Counted from the first letter of the stretch, positions 23,891-35,241 are shown. The stretch: DNA of 64,000 nt from Forficula auricularia (GCA_024734495.1 JALMQS010000278.1:434001-498000), one strand, 5' to 3'. Numbers and translations are program-made. The notes: generated by a model not told the origin, from the letters alone.

Positions 23891-25645
23891 GCCTCATTGA
23901 TAACAACGAAAGCGATGGGATGGGAAAGTATTATTTAAAACTGGATTATGGGGCTTATCTCCAATTACAAAACCATTGCTGAAACTGAACTAAATGGGAA
24001 AACGCGATAGAACATTAGTTGTTTTTTTTAAGTGACTATGATGGATTTAAAGAAATTTTGCGGTAGAATTAAAATAGTATAGATAATGTTTTGTTCATTT
24101 AATTTAACAAAACACAAATAAGGCACATAAAAATGAAAATAGGAAAGTAAACTAATTGTTATTATATATCTTGTCTATTATAGATAGGTACATTCATACA
24201 TTTATAAGAAATTAAGTAATTTTTTGTAAGTACTTAATTACATTTTTATTTTTTTTAAATAAAAATAAATTCGGTCAGAATACGAAAAAAAAAATTGTAG
24301 ATTATTAGGTAATAAATTAATAACGATTTGGATTGAGTAAAAATCTATTAAAAATATTATTGGCAAATATTTAAAAATTATTATTTCATATAAATATCAG
24401 CAAATGAATTTAAAATAATTTTTATATATTTTTCTATTCCATTTATAAAATATTTCAAACAGAAAACTTTTAATTTGACGGAATAGATATCAAAACCTAA
24501 GTAAAATGTGAATAGAAGTCGAGGATAATTATGGGAGACTGAGGGGTTAATTTGTTAGGGTGCTGGAAAAGACATATAACTTTCAGTCTTTCAAGCATCA
24601 ATAGATGACTTCAAGTTCGACCAAATCCCTGAAATTTCTTTCTATTCTCCGTCTTTTCACGATGCAAGGGCCCACCCCGGACTACAAAGGATTCATCTTT
24701 TTGGTATCTTATTGCATAAAAATCAAATTACAATAGTTTATTCATAAAAAATCATTTTTAATTGAAAAATTGAAATTACATTAATTTTTTGAAATATTAA
24801 TAGAGAAGGGTGGTGTTATTTGCTTGGGACATTCGTTGTTTCTAAGTTACTTATAGACGACCTAGGATTGAAAGTAAATCTTCTAAGTCTAAATTTTGAA
24901 AATCATCCTTTCAAACTCTAATTATATTTGGTAAGCCTTTGAAAAATAACGAATAAATAAAAATAGTTATGATCTATTATAAGTTTAATTAACTAACCAA
25001 AGTAGAACTTTATTCAATGATTTTTTTGTTTTTGTTTGTTTGTCTGTTTTGTTTTGAGAAATGTATCAAGTGCTTTAATATACTTAGACAACCCCATTGG
25101 ACTAATTATAATTTTTTATTATATCACTCTTTTTTCTTTCATCTGTATAGAATTAAAAAAAAAGTTGAAACTTAGAGAGCAATGAATAAACTTTAAAGGT
25201 GTCGGAAAGGTAAAAAAAAAAAAATATATAAAATAAAATAAAAAGAACCATAGAATTTCATCTGAGAGAAGCCGCTACTTAAAAGTAATTTGAAGGGAAC
25301 TCAGGAGAACATTAATTAGTAAATAAAAAAAAACTTCGAGTTTCCGAAGCGAATATTAATTTAAATAGTACATATCTGTATTCAAGGCGAAATGATCTAA
25401 TAGCAAATATTAAAAAGAAAAATTTTAAATAACCGACATAGCTTAAAAAATTCAAATTTTAAACTGAAATTCATGAGTGAATAAATTAGATAGTTAATTA
25501 AACTAGTTATATTTATTATGTCTAAAATGTCATTTGAAAGAACCGAAAATAGATTAATCCAGAACTATGGTTCGTGGAGCAGTAGTGGTCTTTGAGGACT
25601 GTTCATTGTGGCTCTTCAAAACAGAAATACCTTGAATTATTAAAA
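23891..25645. other. AT-rich non-coding stretch
   Basis: Nothing supported. A short GC patch at 24665-24690 (GGGCCCACCCCGGAC) may be a repeat end. Confidence 0.45.
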
Positions 25646-25649
25646 AAAA

Positions 25650-25983
25650 CTCTTGAAAAACTAACCCAATTATTCGTCAATTATAATTCAATGACTAAAA
25701 TATAATTTAGAATCAATTCTCATGAAAAACTAACACAATTATGAATCAATTATAATTCATTGACTAAAATATAATTTAGAATCAAATCTCCCGAAAAACT
25801 AACCCGATTATGAATCAATTATAATTCATTAAATAAAATATAATTTAGAATCAATTCTCATAAAAAACTATCCCAATTATTCATCAATAATAATTCAATG
25901 ACTAAAATATAATTTAGAATCAATTCTCATGAAAAACTAACCCAATTATTAATCAATTATAATTCATTGACTAAAATATAATA
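25650..25983 (+). repeat. Tandem array, period 69 bp, about 4.8 copies
   Basis: The marker CTAACCCAATTAT recurs at 25661, 25730, 25799, 25868 and 25937, exactly 69 bases apart. Each unit also contains TTATAATTCA.TGACTAAAA and TATAATTTAGAATCAA. Units differ by few substitutions, so the array is fairly young. Spacers are not unique, so it is not a CRISPR. Confidence 0.9.
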
Positions 25984-26733
25984 TCGACCCAATATATTAC
26001 TTTTTGTTTAAGTTATAACACTTGACCTCTTTTATTTTTAGCATATAATACTAAATAGCAACTATTTTCAATTCCCCACCCAGAAATTTCAATGACGAAC
26101 TCTGGCTCTTTAACCCTTCCCCATTTTAGCACCCCTGAAGATAAAACAGATATTAGGAAATATCTTTAAAGCTAAGATAAATGGAATTATCTGGATGGAC
26201 CAAAAAAAAAGGATAGACGGGTGCAGAGGAACATTTGGGTACGGATGAGTTGGGTCTGATGGGTTAACTCCCAGAACTAGAAGGAGAGAGGGAAATTAGA
26301 TTGCGCTCTGAATCACATGTCTTTTTTAAATAAATGATTAAATTTCTATTTACTATGTAGATCGAAAAAAGGTGGCGTTGAAAGTATAATAATTAAATTT
26401 TGCAAAAGAATAAAAAATTAATTTGAAAATTAAAATTGTTTTGAAAATATTTGAATATGCAATTTCGAAAAGAGTACATGTCTAAAAATTGAAAATGTTC
26501 ATTCAGGAATAAAAAAAACTAATTATTTTCTAAAGTAGTGTAAAATTTATTTTTGAGTTACATTTTGGGGCCATTAGAATTAATACCAGAGTTGTGCCTT
26601 TTTCAAGCATAGTAGGTGCAAAAGCTTCTTTTAGATTACATTTATATGAAAAAGTGTATTTGTCAAAATATGCGAGATGTGCCATTTTCGAAATATTAAT
26701 TATGTATATTCATTTAAATAATATACCTAACTA

Positions 26734-26910
26734 AGGTAGAGTCACCTATTGATGACATGCACCTAAGGATGACACTCCAAAGAAAAAGAAGAGAATAACA
26801 AATTTTTTTAATTTTAGTCGATTTTCTTTAGTAAATTAAATTTTTTTTATTTTCTTAATTTTTCTTGGAGAGTGTCATCCTTAGGTGCATGTCAGTAGGT
26901 GCCTCTACCT
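26734..26910. mobile_element. TA-flanked MITE with about 45-bp inverted repeats
   Basis: Left arm AGGTAGAGTCACCTATTG, ATGACATGCACCTAAGGATG, ACACTCC; right arm GGAGAGTGTCATCCTTAGG, TGCATGTCAGTAGGTG, CCTCTACCT. The arms are nearly identical and flanked by TA (26732-26733; 26911-26912). TA duplications suggest the Tc1/mariner supergroup. The core is AT-rich with no coding capacity. Confidence 0.8.
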
Positions 26911-26912
26911 TA

Positions 26913-28233
26913 TATTATAAATGGTTTGTATCTAATATTTATTTTAATGCAAATGCTTTTAATTTCTTTTTTTAATTACTTACATATTATCAAGCATATA
27001 AAAATAACTGTTCTTTAATGTAATTTGTTAAAGTGAGTTTAACTCTCCCACTCGATGAATCTGCGATTCTGGGACATTTCTTTCAATCTACCCTCAATAG
27101 AGAACTAATTTTTAATTTTAATTAATGGAAAATAAGAATTTCAAAAGTGAATCTGATGAACGTCGATGGTTTTGTAAGTCCCCTCAGAAAGTAAGGCAAG
27201 GACGAGCTTGAGAATCGGATTCTTTAGCAAATATTGAACATTTTTATAAAACAATTTCTTAAGAGACAGTGAAAAAGAGTTTCCATTAAGTAAGAGTTAA
27301 TTGCATTGTTCAAGCTTGTAATAATGAATTTCTTTTTCTCTTTTACATTTTTTTGTTTTCTTATTTGAAATGATGATGCAAAATATTGCGATATAAATTA
27401 ATTCAGACAATGCGAAGAGGGAGGTGAGCTGAACTACGAGAGCTTACGAGGGAAAACTTTGGGTTTGTTAATAACCGACTTGGTCGAAAAAGACAAAGGA
27501 AGCGTGAAAAGACTCGCGCTTCATTAAAAGCAGCGAACGAGATGGTTGTAACCCGTCAAGGAGCGAGCGCGTACATAGCAAAAAGGAAATGATCATATTA
27601 AAGATGGGAAAGGCGAAAAAATGCAAAACGAGAAACTTTGATCTCGAGCGAAGATCACGCCAAAAGATTAAAAAAAGCATTGTTTGTGTTGGGTTAAAGA
27701 TGTTATGACGGTAGGTCTGCGTAAAGATAATCTTAACTAAGACGTTGAAAATAAATGTTTGAGAAATAAAATATCTTCTTTGAAGAATAAATGATTTCAA
27801 AATCAATTTCAAGTTTCTGTAGACCAAAGGTGAATATATTACTTATTAATAGGTGCAATTTGGTGAGATTAATTATTCTAACCTCTGATATTTTTCCTTC
27901 TTCCTCTAAAATGCGATATTCAGATTTATATGAGATGGATTACTTTTTTTATGATATTGATGCGAGGCGTTAGGCCAAGAAGGTATGGCCTGGATTGACC
28001 CCTCCATAGCCAAAAGAAGAAGAGGAATTTATTTTTTATGAAGTCAAAGATGGTGAAATAACTTCTTGCGTCCTTAATATTGGAAAAATAATGTCTACTT
28101 ATTTAAAGTACTAAGGGAATAGGTAAATTCAGAAACAATCAGATGAACCTGCCAGCTAATAAAAACAATAATTACAGCTTTACCAAAAAATGTTTGCACG
28201 CAATTGAACAAAACGACAGGATATTGTTAAGAA
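26913..28233. other. Non-coding stretch with GC-elevated patch 27415-27650
   Basis: The patch contains GAGCGAGCGCGTAC and TCGAGCGAAGATCACG. Open frames occur on both strands (a 119-codon minus frame at 27468-27827; a roughly 50-codon, strongly basic plus frame ending near 27590). Neither shows a known domain. I do not call a gene. Confidence 0.35.
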
Positions 28234-28388
28234 TATTTTTTAAGGAGGTTCTTTCGCGACAATCCCTACAAAAAGTTTTAGCCTCGTAACCACTCTATAA
28301 ATATGAACGGTTTTACAATTTTAGGTTATGTTTTTTAATGTGACTGTACTTTTTACGCTACTATATTCTATGCATGAATGGTCGTTTC
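28234..28388 (+). repeat. Interspersed repeat family D, copy 2
   Basis: Diverged direct copy of 18084-18237, with the same CTTTCGCGACAAT, AAAAAGTTTTAGCCTCGTAA and GTGACTGTAC blocks. Confidence 0.7.
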
Positions 28389-28564
28389 CAAGCCATTGAT
28401 ATTTTATCACCTCCACTAAAAAAAATCGCCCAAATATGTTGTTTTTTTTTCATAAAAACTACGTGGTAAATAATTTGATTTGATTTTTTAAGTTACTCCG
28501 AATATATTATTCTAACAAATATTAATTTTTCATTAAGATGGTGAACGTCCTTCAATGAAAAAAA

Positions 28565-29160
28565 ATAAAATAATTTTTTATTTATTTATTAAAAACATTG
28601 TATCTGTAGGGCCATCTAGCCCCTTTAGTGTACAATTTTCGGCCTATTCAATTACAAAAATATTAGTATGATACAAAACAAAAACGAAAAAACCAATATA
28701 AAAGCGAGAAAAATTCAAAAGGTAAAACATTTGGTACATAATAATTAATTGAAACATAAATATTAGAAATACAATATAGAGAGTAGAAAAAAATAACAAT
28801 GCCAACATATAGGATACAAAAATATAAAATAGAAGTAAAATATTAAGTTAGGTGCTTGCGAAGTTCTGCCTCGAATGCTTCAGGACGCCCCATCTTCCTT
28901 ACGTTGAGTGGCAGTGAGTTCCAGACCTTGGTCGCCGTAACCTCAAAGGAGTCCGCCATCATTCTGCTTCTATGTGGTGGACAGACCAGCGCACGGGCAC
29001 GTACTGACGGACCACAGGCCAGCGTCCGACTGAGATATTCAGGCGCTCGGCCCAAGAGAACCCCATACACAAACTTAGCATATCTGTACTTTCGGAAGGC
29101 ACCGAAGTTCATCCCCAATGATCATTTCCCCACCCTTTCCCTATCTACCCTATGTTAAAA
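28565..29160 (-). mobile_element. 3' end of a non-LTR retrotransposon (LINE)
   Basis: The minus strand encodes the last 91 residues of an ORF2-type protein (28843-29118), including TATKVWNSLPLNVRK and EAFEAELRKHL. The 'WNSLP…F…L…HL' ending is characteristic of Jockey/CR1-type reverse transcriptase proteins just before their stop. After the stop comes about 240 bp of 3' UTR with GGGGCTAGATGGCCCTACAG, then AATAAATAAATAAA and an A-rich tail. Everything upstream (reverse transcriptase, endonuclease) is missing, a normal 5' truncation. The plus-strand frame over it is a shadow. Confidence 0.8.
28843..29118 (-). pseudogene. Truncated LINE ORF2 C-terminus
   Basis: Ninety-one codons remain open up to a natural stop. 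The segment corresponds to the region after the reverse transcriptase core: a basic stretch, then F/V…A…WNSLP, then a short helix ending in RKHLT. None of the catalytic reverse transcriptase motifs is present, so it cannot act on its own. GC content is higher than in the surrounding DNA, as expected of a recent retroelement insertion. Confidence 0.75.
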
Positions 29161-29533
29161 ATGTCATTTTTAATCGCAATTATTTCGTTTTTGGTGTGGT
29201 AAATCGTTTTCAAATTTTAACAGTGTGTTTATTATGCTTTTAATGACTAATATTCCAAGTTTCGAAGACTTTTTGAATTTTTGCATTTGTGAAAGAACTA
29301 CCTTAAATATTAAAAAAAAAAAGATTTCAACTTGAAGGTAAATATTTCGGTCAGACAATAAGCTAAGTCTTGGCTTGACGGTTCATTGTTATACCACAAA
29401 TCAAATTTATTTTTCACTAATGTCAGAGACTGAAATATTTTCATTACGCATTATATCAGCTTGGAATACGGTGAAATGTTGAGTACAGACATGAAGAAAA
29501 TAGGAAAAAAAGAAATGCATGCATGGTCTAGAT

Positions 29534-29656
29534 CAGGGCTTCTTAAACTATGAGTCGCGAACCCATTTGGGTGAATTTTGGTTTATCAAAACATAGGGCA
29601 ACAATGACTTCTCAGTCAAAATAGGGTCGCCAATTAAAAAAGTTTAAGAAGCGCTG
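29534..29656 (+). mobile_element. Miniature hAT element, 123 bp, with perfect 8-bp duplication
   Basis: It starts CAGGGCTTCTTAAACT and ends AGTTTAAGAAGCGCTG, inverted repeats of about 16 bp. It is flanked by GTCTAGAT at 29526-29533 and 29657-29664, an exact octamer. Ends and duplication length are those of hAT (Charlie-like) MITEs. The duplication is unmutated, suggesting a fairly recent insertion. Confidence 0.9.
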
Positions 29657-29664
29657 GTCTAGAT

Positions 29665-30890
29665 TATATTTTTCCTGCCTAATGAAAGATTTGATTTAGG
29701 AAAAAGTTAAATAGAAGTGAGCAGTTGCATCAAACTAGTCTTGAGACAGATTAAGCTGGGATGAATGATGATACTATTAATATTAGAAGTTACCTTTTAT
29801 TCTAAAAAGGGTCCATAATAGTGATTCGATAAAGATTTGTAAGTACAGTTGTCTAACTCAAAGGGGTTTAGCTGAGGGTGTCGGTAAAAAAACATGATAC
29901 AGTGTAAATATAATTATTTTTTTATTAAAAAATATCTCTAGTATTTAATCAATAATCTTACGAAATTTCGTTTATTTCTGAAGCAAGAAGTAAAATGAAT
30001 TAATTAATCAATCAATCCTTTTTAATATGAAAATTTCCTTAACATACATTAATTCCCGTCTGAGAGATATTAAATTCTGTTTATACTGGATGATAATTTC
30101 AAGCAATTTTAGAAGTATGAGACATTTCCATTATGAAATAATAGTCCAAAAAATTCACTATTATATCTTAGATTAAAATAATATGTGAATAAGAATTTTT
30201 TAAATCTGTCTAAAAATTTTAATTACAATGAATAAAAAACTAAAATGGATTAAAAATTGAACTAATTCTAGTTAAAAAATAAAAAAAAAAGAAAGTTTAA
30301 ATGAGCTATATTATTATGACTTATGACTTATGACCAAAGGTGTCAGTGAAACATATGAAAGAGAAAGGGGCCTTGATTGGGCGAGCTATTTGTAATTACG
30401 CTCTCAAAGAAGTCACGAATTTATTTTCAAATATTGTCTTCCTGGAATTTATAAAGAGAATGATGGTCTCTCGTTTATCCTTTTGTATGTTTACTAGAGA
30501 AGAATCTTTATTCAAAATTATGACCAGTCATGTTCGATCAAGACAAGGAAATATCGTGGTTAATTAGTTACTGTTTAATCCATGAGCATTCAAATTCGAA
30601 ACTTAGATCGAAAGTGTCTGCTCGCTTATGGTAAGTTAATTCCAGAAGTTAACTTTACATGTTTTTATGATATTTATTGTTCTCAAAAACTACAGCGATT
30701 ATTTTTTAATCAGGAATTCTTTAATATATAATGCGTATAAATTTTATCGAGATTGAAATTCTGTAGAGTCAGTGAAGTTTGTTTGAACATTTTTAGAAAT
30801 TTAAAAAGTTAAAAAGAATTCCTAGAACTATCCAAAAAAAAACTTTATTTTCCCAAACATTAATGGTAGACTTCTAACTATATGTAAATA
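29665..30890. other. AT-rich non-coding stretch
   Basis: A 75-codon plus-strand frame (30340-30567) has no recognisable features and is not called a gene. Nothing else seen. Confidence 0.4.
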
Positions 30891-31023
30891 GAAGGAGACA
30901 ATAAAAGAGTGTGTCTTCTGCTGGAATTATAAATTTTATTTATTTATAACGAGACTATAGTTTCGTTATAAATAAATAAAATTTATAATTCCAGCAGAAG
31001 CACACTCTTTTATTGTCTCCTTC
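30891..31023. repeat. Nearly spacer-free palindrome, 133 bp
   Basis: The left arm begins GAAGGAGACAATAAAAGAG and the right arm ends CTCTTTTATTGTCTCCTTC. The arms meet at an ACTATAGT-like centre with essentially no loop. Mismatches are about two (an extra T in the left GTGTGTC and one change near the centre). No target duplication is evident and nothing is encoded. Confidence 0.8.
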
Positions 31024-31075
31024 AATATATAAAAATTCTGCTACTCTCGGCAAAAAACTTTCAATTTAATATATG

Positions 31076-31481
31076 TATATATGTTGCAGTAAAACCCCGT
31101 TTTTAGTAAGAACGGGCTCTTACTAGTTAAAACGCGTTTCACTGAATACCTTTGTGGCAACCAGAATTTACTGATGTTGGATGAGTCCGGCTAAAAGGTC
31201 TAAAATCTTCATTTTTGACCTTCCGCCTCATTTTGGATGTTTATTTCCAAAAAATTTTAAACGAAAATGACTTTCTTTTAATTTTTGACATTTTCGTTTA
31301 AAATTTTTAAAAATAAACACCCAAAATGAGCAGGAAGGTCAAAAATGAAGATTCTAGACCTTTTAACCAAACTCAACCAACATCAGTAAATTCTAGTTGC
31401 CACATAGGTATTCAGTGAAACGCGTTTTAATCTAGTAAGAACCCGTTCTTACTAAAACGGGTTTTTACTGCAACATATATA
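31076..31481. mobile_element. Palindromic MITE, about 406 bp, CAGTAAAACCCCG-type ends
   Basis: Left arm TATATATGTTGCAGTAAAA, CCCCGTTTTTAGTAAGAACG; right arm CGTTCTTACTAAAACGGG, TTTTTACTGCAACATATATA. Inner arms also match (AACGCGTTTCACTGAATACC; TTTTGACCTTCC; AATTTTAAACGAAAATG). A CAGTA…CCCCG start resembles pogo/Tigger-type elements and the TA-rich edges allow a TA duplication, but the arms extend past CAGTA into TGTTG. The superfamily is therefore provisional. No protein is encoded. Confidence 0.7.
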
Positions 31482-31639
31482 CTGACAATACCCTAAGCCA
31501 TTAATCACAGCCAGTTCGTTTCAAGAGGTCCTTAAGATATTCTCTTATATGCTTATAATATTATATTTTTGATTTCTCATTTGAAAAGTTAATAAAATGG
31601 TGTTTTTTTAGGTATGGGAAAGAAAGTCTTGGGTGAACA

Positions 31640-31930
31640 CACAAAATTATTTTTTAGAGTTAATTGTCGTCAAAAATCTTGGGATAGTAGAACTACAATT
31701 AAAAAGCTCTAAACAAATTATATAATCGATATTACCCGGGATCGAACAGTCAGAACAATTTGGATCTCTGTCAAAGATGAAAGACGTCTCAATAAATCCA
31801 ATGGAAGGCAACGGAAAACCATCCTTGTGAACAATTTCCACAAGGAAATTACTATGGAGAGGATGTTCTCCATAGTAATAGCCAACTCTCGAAATCGAGT
31901 AATGCACTCGAAGGAGAAAGAAATACAAAA
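31640..31930 (-). other. Possible minus-strand exon, weak
   Basis: A 93-codon minus-strand frame spans 31647-31928. Within it the peptide DGFPLPSIGFIETSFIFDRD continues to SIPG. A donor-like G|GTAATA follows near 31735. It lies on the same strand as, and about 2 kb downstream of, the coding exon at 33894-35241. No domain is recognised, and a local hairpin (31849-31879, TTACTATGGAGA arms) lies in it. It could equally be chance. Confidence 0.15.
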
Positions 31931-32189
31931 TTAGTGACTATCCCTCTTAAAGCCTTATTTATGCGAAATACGTGATTTTCAAACGAAAAAACCCTTTCTC
32001 GTTAAAATAAGAAAGAAGAGACAGGAGTCTCACTTAAAAATTTAAAGGTCCCGTTAAGTATGCTCAACCCTTCTTTTTACTTTGAGCAGAAGAAACCAGG
32101 GGAATTGCTATCCCCGTCCCCGTAATTCGTATACAGGTCGGAATATTTATATAGTTAAAAGTAGACGATATATCAATATTATTTGAAGA

Positions 32190-32480
32190 TAAGAAAGTAA
32201 AGGGCTCATCCTTGGTAGATGATATGATCGATGCATGACGGAAACGAATTACGTGTGCTGGGCGCTATGTCATTTTCCTGGCACTTATTTCTATAAGGTT
32301 TTCGATTCGGACGTCCTTGCAGGGTCACCCACGCTTCTAGGATATTTTGGTGGGGGCAAGAACCAAGAGGCATGGAGTCGTTTACTCGAGCCATTTACTC
32401 GCCGGAAATGCAAACGTGAAAACTTTTTTAAACACACCTGTTTTAGATTGTATTTATTATTTGCAAATGATAAGTATTCT
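32190..32480. other. GC-elevated block inside the probable long intron
   Basis: Near-balanced composition with CGAATTACGTGTGCTGGGCG, TTCGGACGTCCTTGC and ACTCGCCGGAAATGC. Four short open frames overlap on both strands; none is preferred. It is a candidate intronic regulatory element or an unrecognised exon. Confidence 0.25.
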
Positions 32481-32539
32481 ACCTCCTTCCACGCCTCCAA
32501 AAGTTAATATACATAAAGAGCGAAAATATAAGCAAAAAA

Positions 32540-33887
32540 TAAAATAAATAAAAAATAAAAAGTAAATAGAGAATAGCATTAGCATACTAGCTAAAAAAGG
32601 TATTTGTTGAATATTTAATTAATATGAATTGATATATGTATATGTATAATATATAAGGTATGCGATGTATGAATATTCAATTTTAATTAAAACACATGTT
32701 TTAAATAAAATTAAATATAATTTTTAATAAAATAAAAAATTATTATTATTATTATTTTTGTTTTTGTTTTTTGTTTTTTTGTAGTGAATAGCAGTTTATA
32801 ATTTAAAATAATCAAATTAAATATTGTGTCTTTTGCTTTATATAAATATTTTTTCTTCCTATGATCGAAAAGTTTTTGAATGTCATTTCAGTTTGAACAT
32901 TGACACTTTAACTCACCAGAAAGAAAATAGGTAAAAAAAAAAAAAAAAAAAAAATAGCCAAATATTTTAAAAACATAGAAAAGAAATGAGTGTGATTATG
33001 AGTTTTGAATTCGACATAATCTTAAAATTCTTGTATAAAGATAAGAAAAATGTGTTTTTTTTGCACGAGTATTTCCATATATTAGTCCGTAAGTTTTCTT
33101 ATTCAAGAACTATATTTTGCTTAATTTCGGTGATATAGTAGGAACCGGTATTTCAGCATTCATGCCATCCGTGAAATTTTATGCTGAAACTAAGTGATAC
33201 TGATTGATATTTACTTATGAAGGAGAATTGTTTGTGAATAGGAATCTAATGTAGACTACTAGTATTTCCCCCAAAAAATATTCTAGGCTTTGAAAAATTT
33301 ATAAAGAAAATAAATTCTTAAAATTTTTTTTAATATACATGTATGTAAAAGATAATAAATATTTCGAATGAAATATGAAATTTACTTTTTTGAAATAATT
33401 TTCCAAAAAGTATATATCAGTTTATTTATGAAGGGGAATGAAGATTGATGATTAAACGTTACATTAACAAAAGCAACCACCGCTGTGATAAATTTTTGTT
33501 TTATAATAAATAAGATCTGTGGGTGTTATGATAAAAGGCGTGGTACTCAATTCATAATAAAAAGCTGTATACATATTCAACATGTTGTATGAATAAAGAA
33601 AATTAAGTTTTGAAACCGAGGCTGTTTCTATCCCTCTATCAATATATGTAAATTCGATTGAGGAGAAATATAAAATTTGAAAGTAAATAAATGTTTTCTG
33701 ACAAAAAAAAGAATTATTAGAGCCATGAATGATTTTACGAGTGTGAAAAACTCGAGAAGCCCTGAAATTCATTTAAGTCTCTATTTTGCACTCTTTAAAT
33801 TGACAAAAATTAATTATTTATTTCTAGTAAAAATTAAAAGTTTTTGAAAATGTTTAACAAAGAAAAAATATTTTCAAGAAATAATAT
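32540..33887 (-). other. Proximal part of intron 1, AT-rich
   Basis: This lies directly after the splice donor of the minus-strand gene. It contains an ATT triplet tract (about 32742-32756) and an A-run at about 32934-32954. A 102-codon minus frame (33464-33772) shows no domain and no convincing splice sites. Confidence 0.5.
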
Positions 33888-33894
33888 GCTCACC
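33888..33894 (-). promoter_or_regulatory. Splice donor of the 33894-35241 coding exon
   Basis: Read on the minus strand the boundary is AATG|GTGAGC, a strong metazoan 5' splice site. Exon base G is 33894 and the intron GT is 33893-33892. Past this point the frame meets TGA after five more codons (GEHIIS), so the unspliced frame would end almost at once. The donor cuts after the first base of a codon (phase 1). Confidence 0.75.
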
Positions 33895-35241
33895 ATTCGT
33901 ATTAGGCCTAGCAGATCGTCGACTTCGCCTTACAGTGCTTTGTGCGCGATGAATTCCAGTTTTCGCTGCTACATATTTAGCGTTTTTCTTCTGTGATTTA
34001 GTTCTTCGGGCAGGACGTCGTCGTGGCATGGCTTCTTCTTGTTTTCTAACATCATCCATCACCTCTTCTTCAGAATCCTCTTCATCATCTCCCGAAAATG
34101 GTCCAATACACTCGTATAGTCCTTCATCGGAGTCCGAGTGATCGGATGTCTTTATTGGCAAAGGTGGCAAAGGTTGTTTCGGCGCTTTGAGGGGTGGTGG
34201 TCGGACCTCAAGCATTGCTCGAGATCCTCGCAAAACAGGAGGCTGTCCTGGTCGTCGGCGCGAAGGGGCAACAAATACCAAAGGATCAAGGCTAGGTTTA
34301 ATATTGGTTCGAGTTGGGCGAACAACTTGATAAAGTTCAGCACTTGGTGGCCGACTTGTCCTTTTAAAATAACCATCACGAGAAACACTTGGTTTAGGTT
34401 TCGGCACTGGTTTGCGTTTTTTACGAAACAATCCTCCACTATTGAGTTGGCCATAACCAAAATCACTCAATTTAGGTATTGATATTGAAAATGAAAACCC
34501 GGAATCTTTGCTACTACATATATTTTCATTGTTTTTAGCTTGAGCGAGGGTAGGTTCAGGCGTATTTGCTGAGGCACTTAAAGTCCTAGCAATAGGAACA
34601 GCGGAAGGACGGCTCAAATTATCCTTAAGTGCAGAATCCAAGGATCTATGTGGTCCAGCAGGCAATTCCAAACTTCGCGGGGACATAGCTAAAGGAGCAT
34701 CCATCCAAACTCGTCCCAAGCTCACACTTAAGCCGGAGGATCGATCAGCTTTTGACACATCTACACCTGACTCGGCACTTCTGGAAGTGTCACTACTTGT
34801 GGTGGTTGTTTTTGAACCCATGGCACTTCTTCTTCTCGGAGGGGGTGTAGGCGGACGATCTTCTTGTTCAGTACGATTCATGCCACGCATCCATTGATCA
34901 TAGCTAACCATAGATTCCGACGGATTGTCATCTGTCACTTTAGGAGGTGGGGTTGATATTACAGGAATTTTATCGGGTAGGGGGGATACAGAAGGCGTTG
35001 GGGGTTTTGTAGGAGCAGCAGTTGCCTGATCTGAAGTATTTGAAGTTGTTGCGGCTGCAGCAGCATGAGCAGCAGCTTTATTTTGAAGATGCCTTCCCTT
35101 ACCACGATCAAGATAATTACGTTTGATAGAAATACGTTTAAAAGAATCGCTTCGTTTAAAAGAAGATTCTCCTATACGATCTTTCTTTTTTCGGCCCCCG
35201 CCCATGAGCCGGCGGAGATTTTCAAATGTAATCGGTTTCAT
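33894..35241 (-). CDS. 5' coding exon of a disordered, proline-rich, basic protein
   Basis: This is the one convincing host gene: 449 complete codons plus one base, with balanced codon use in AT-rich DNA. The start ATG (35239-35241) has a good context (CAGAAAATGA) and follows a non-coding leader. The protein opens MKPITFENLRRLMGGGRKKK, then a duplicated SFKR (residues 27-36, SSFKRSDSFKR). Poly-Ala is at about 57-64. Proline-rich, SH3-ligand-like segments are RPPTPPPRRR (129-138), KPVPKPKP (277-284) and KQPLPPLP (355-362). An acidic tract, GDDEEDSEEEVMDD, covers 384-397, and a very basic C-terminal part (RRRPARRTKSQKK) follows. There are no membrane segments, signal peptide or folded domain. 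It looks like the unstructured N-terminal part of a scaffold or signalling protein, with many Ser/Arg contexts for phosphorylation. I do not recognise the family with certainty. Later exons are not identified and probably lie outside the window. Confidence 0.85.

Noticed and set aside
25650..25983. Regular repeat spacing that might suggest a CRISPR array
   Set aside because: The 69-bp units are contiguous, without unique spacers, in an animal genome.
27468..27827. 119-codon minus frame
   Set aside because: Hydrophobic, low-information composition, antisense to a basic short frame; no splice or start support.
28856..29158. 100-codon plus-strand frame
   Set aside because: Shadow of the LINE C-terminus on the minus strand, which has the recognisable WNSLP ending.
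32206..32547. Four overlapping frames at 32.2-32.5 kb
   Set aside because: No frame preferred, no domain, no splice sites; kept only as a GC-elevated block.
34138..34482. 114-codon plus and 104-codon minus frames inside the coding exon
   Set aside because: Shadows of the long minus-strand exon in other frames.
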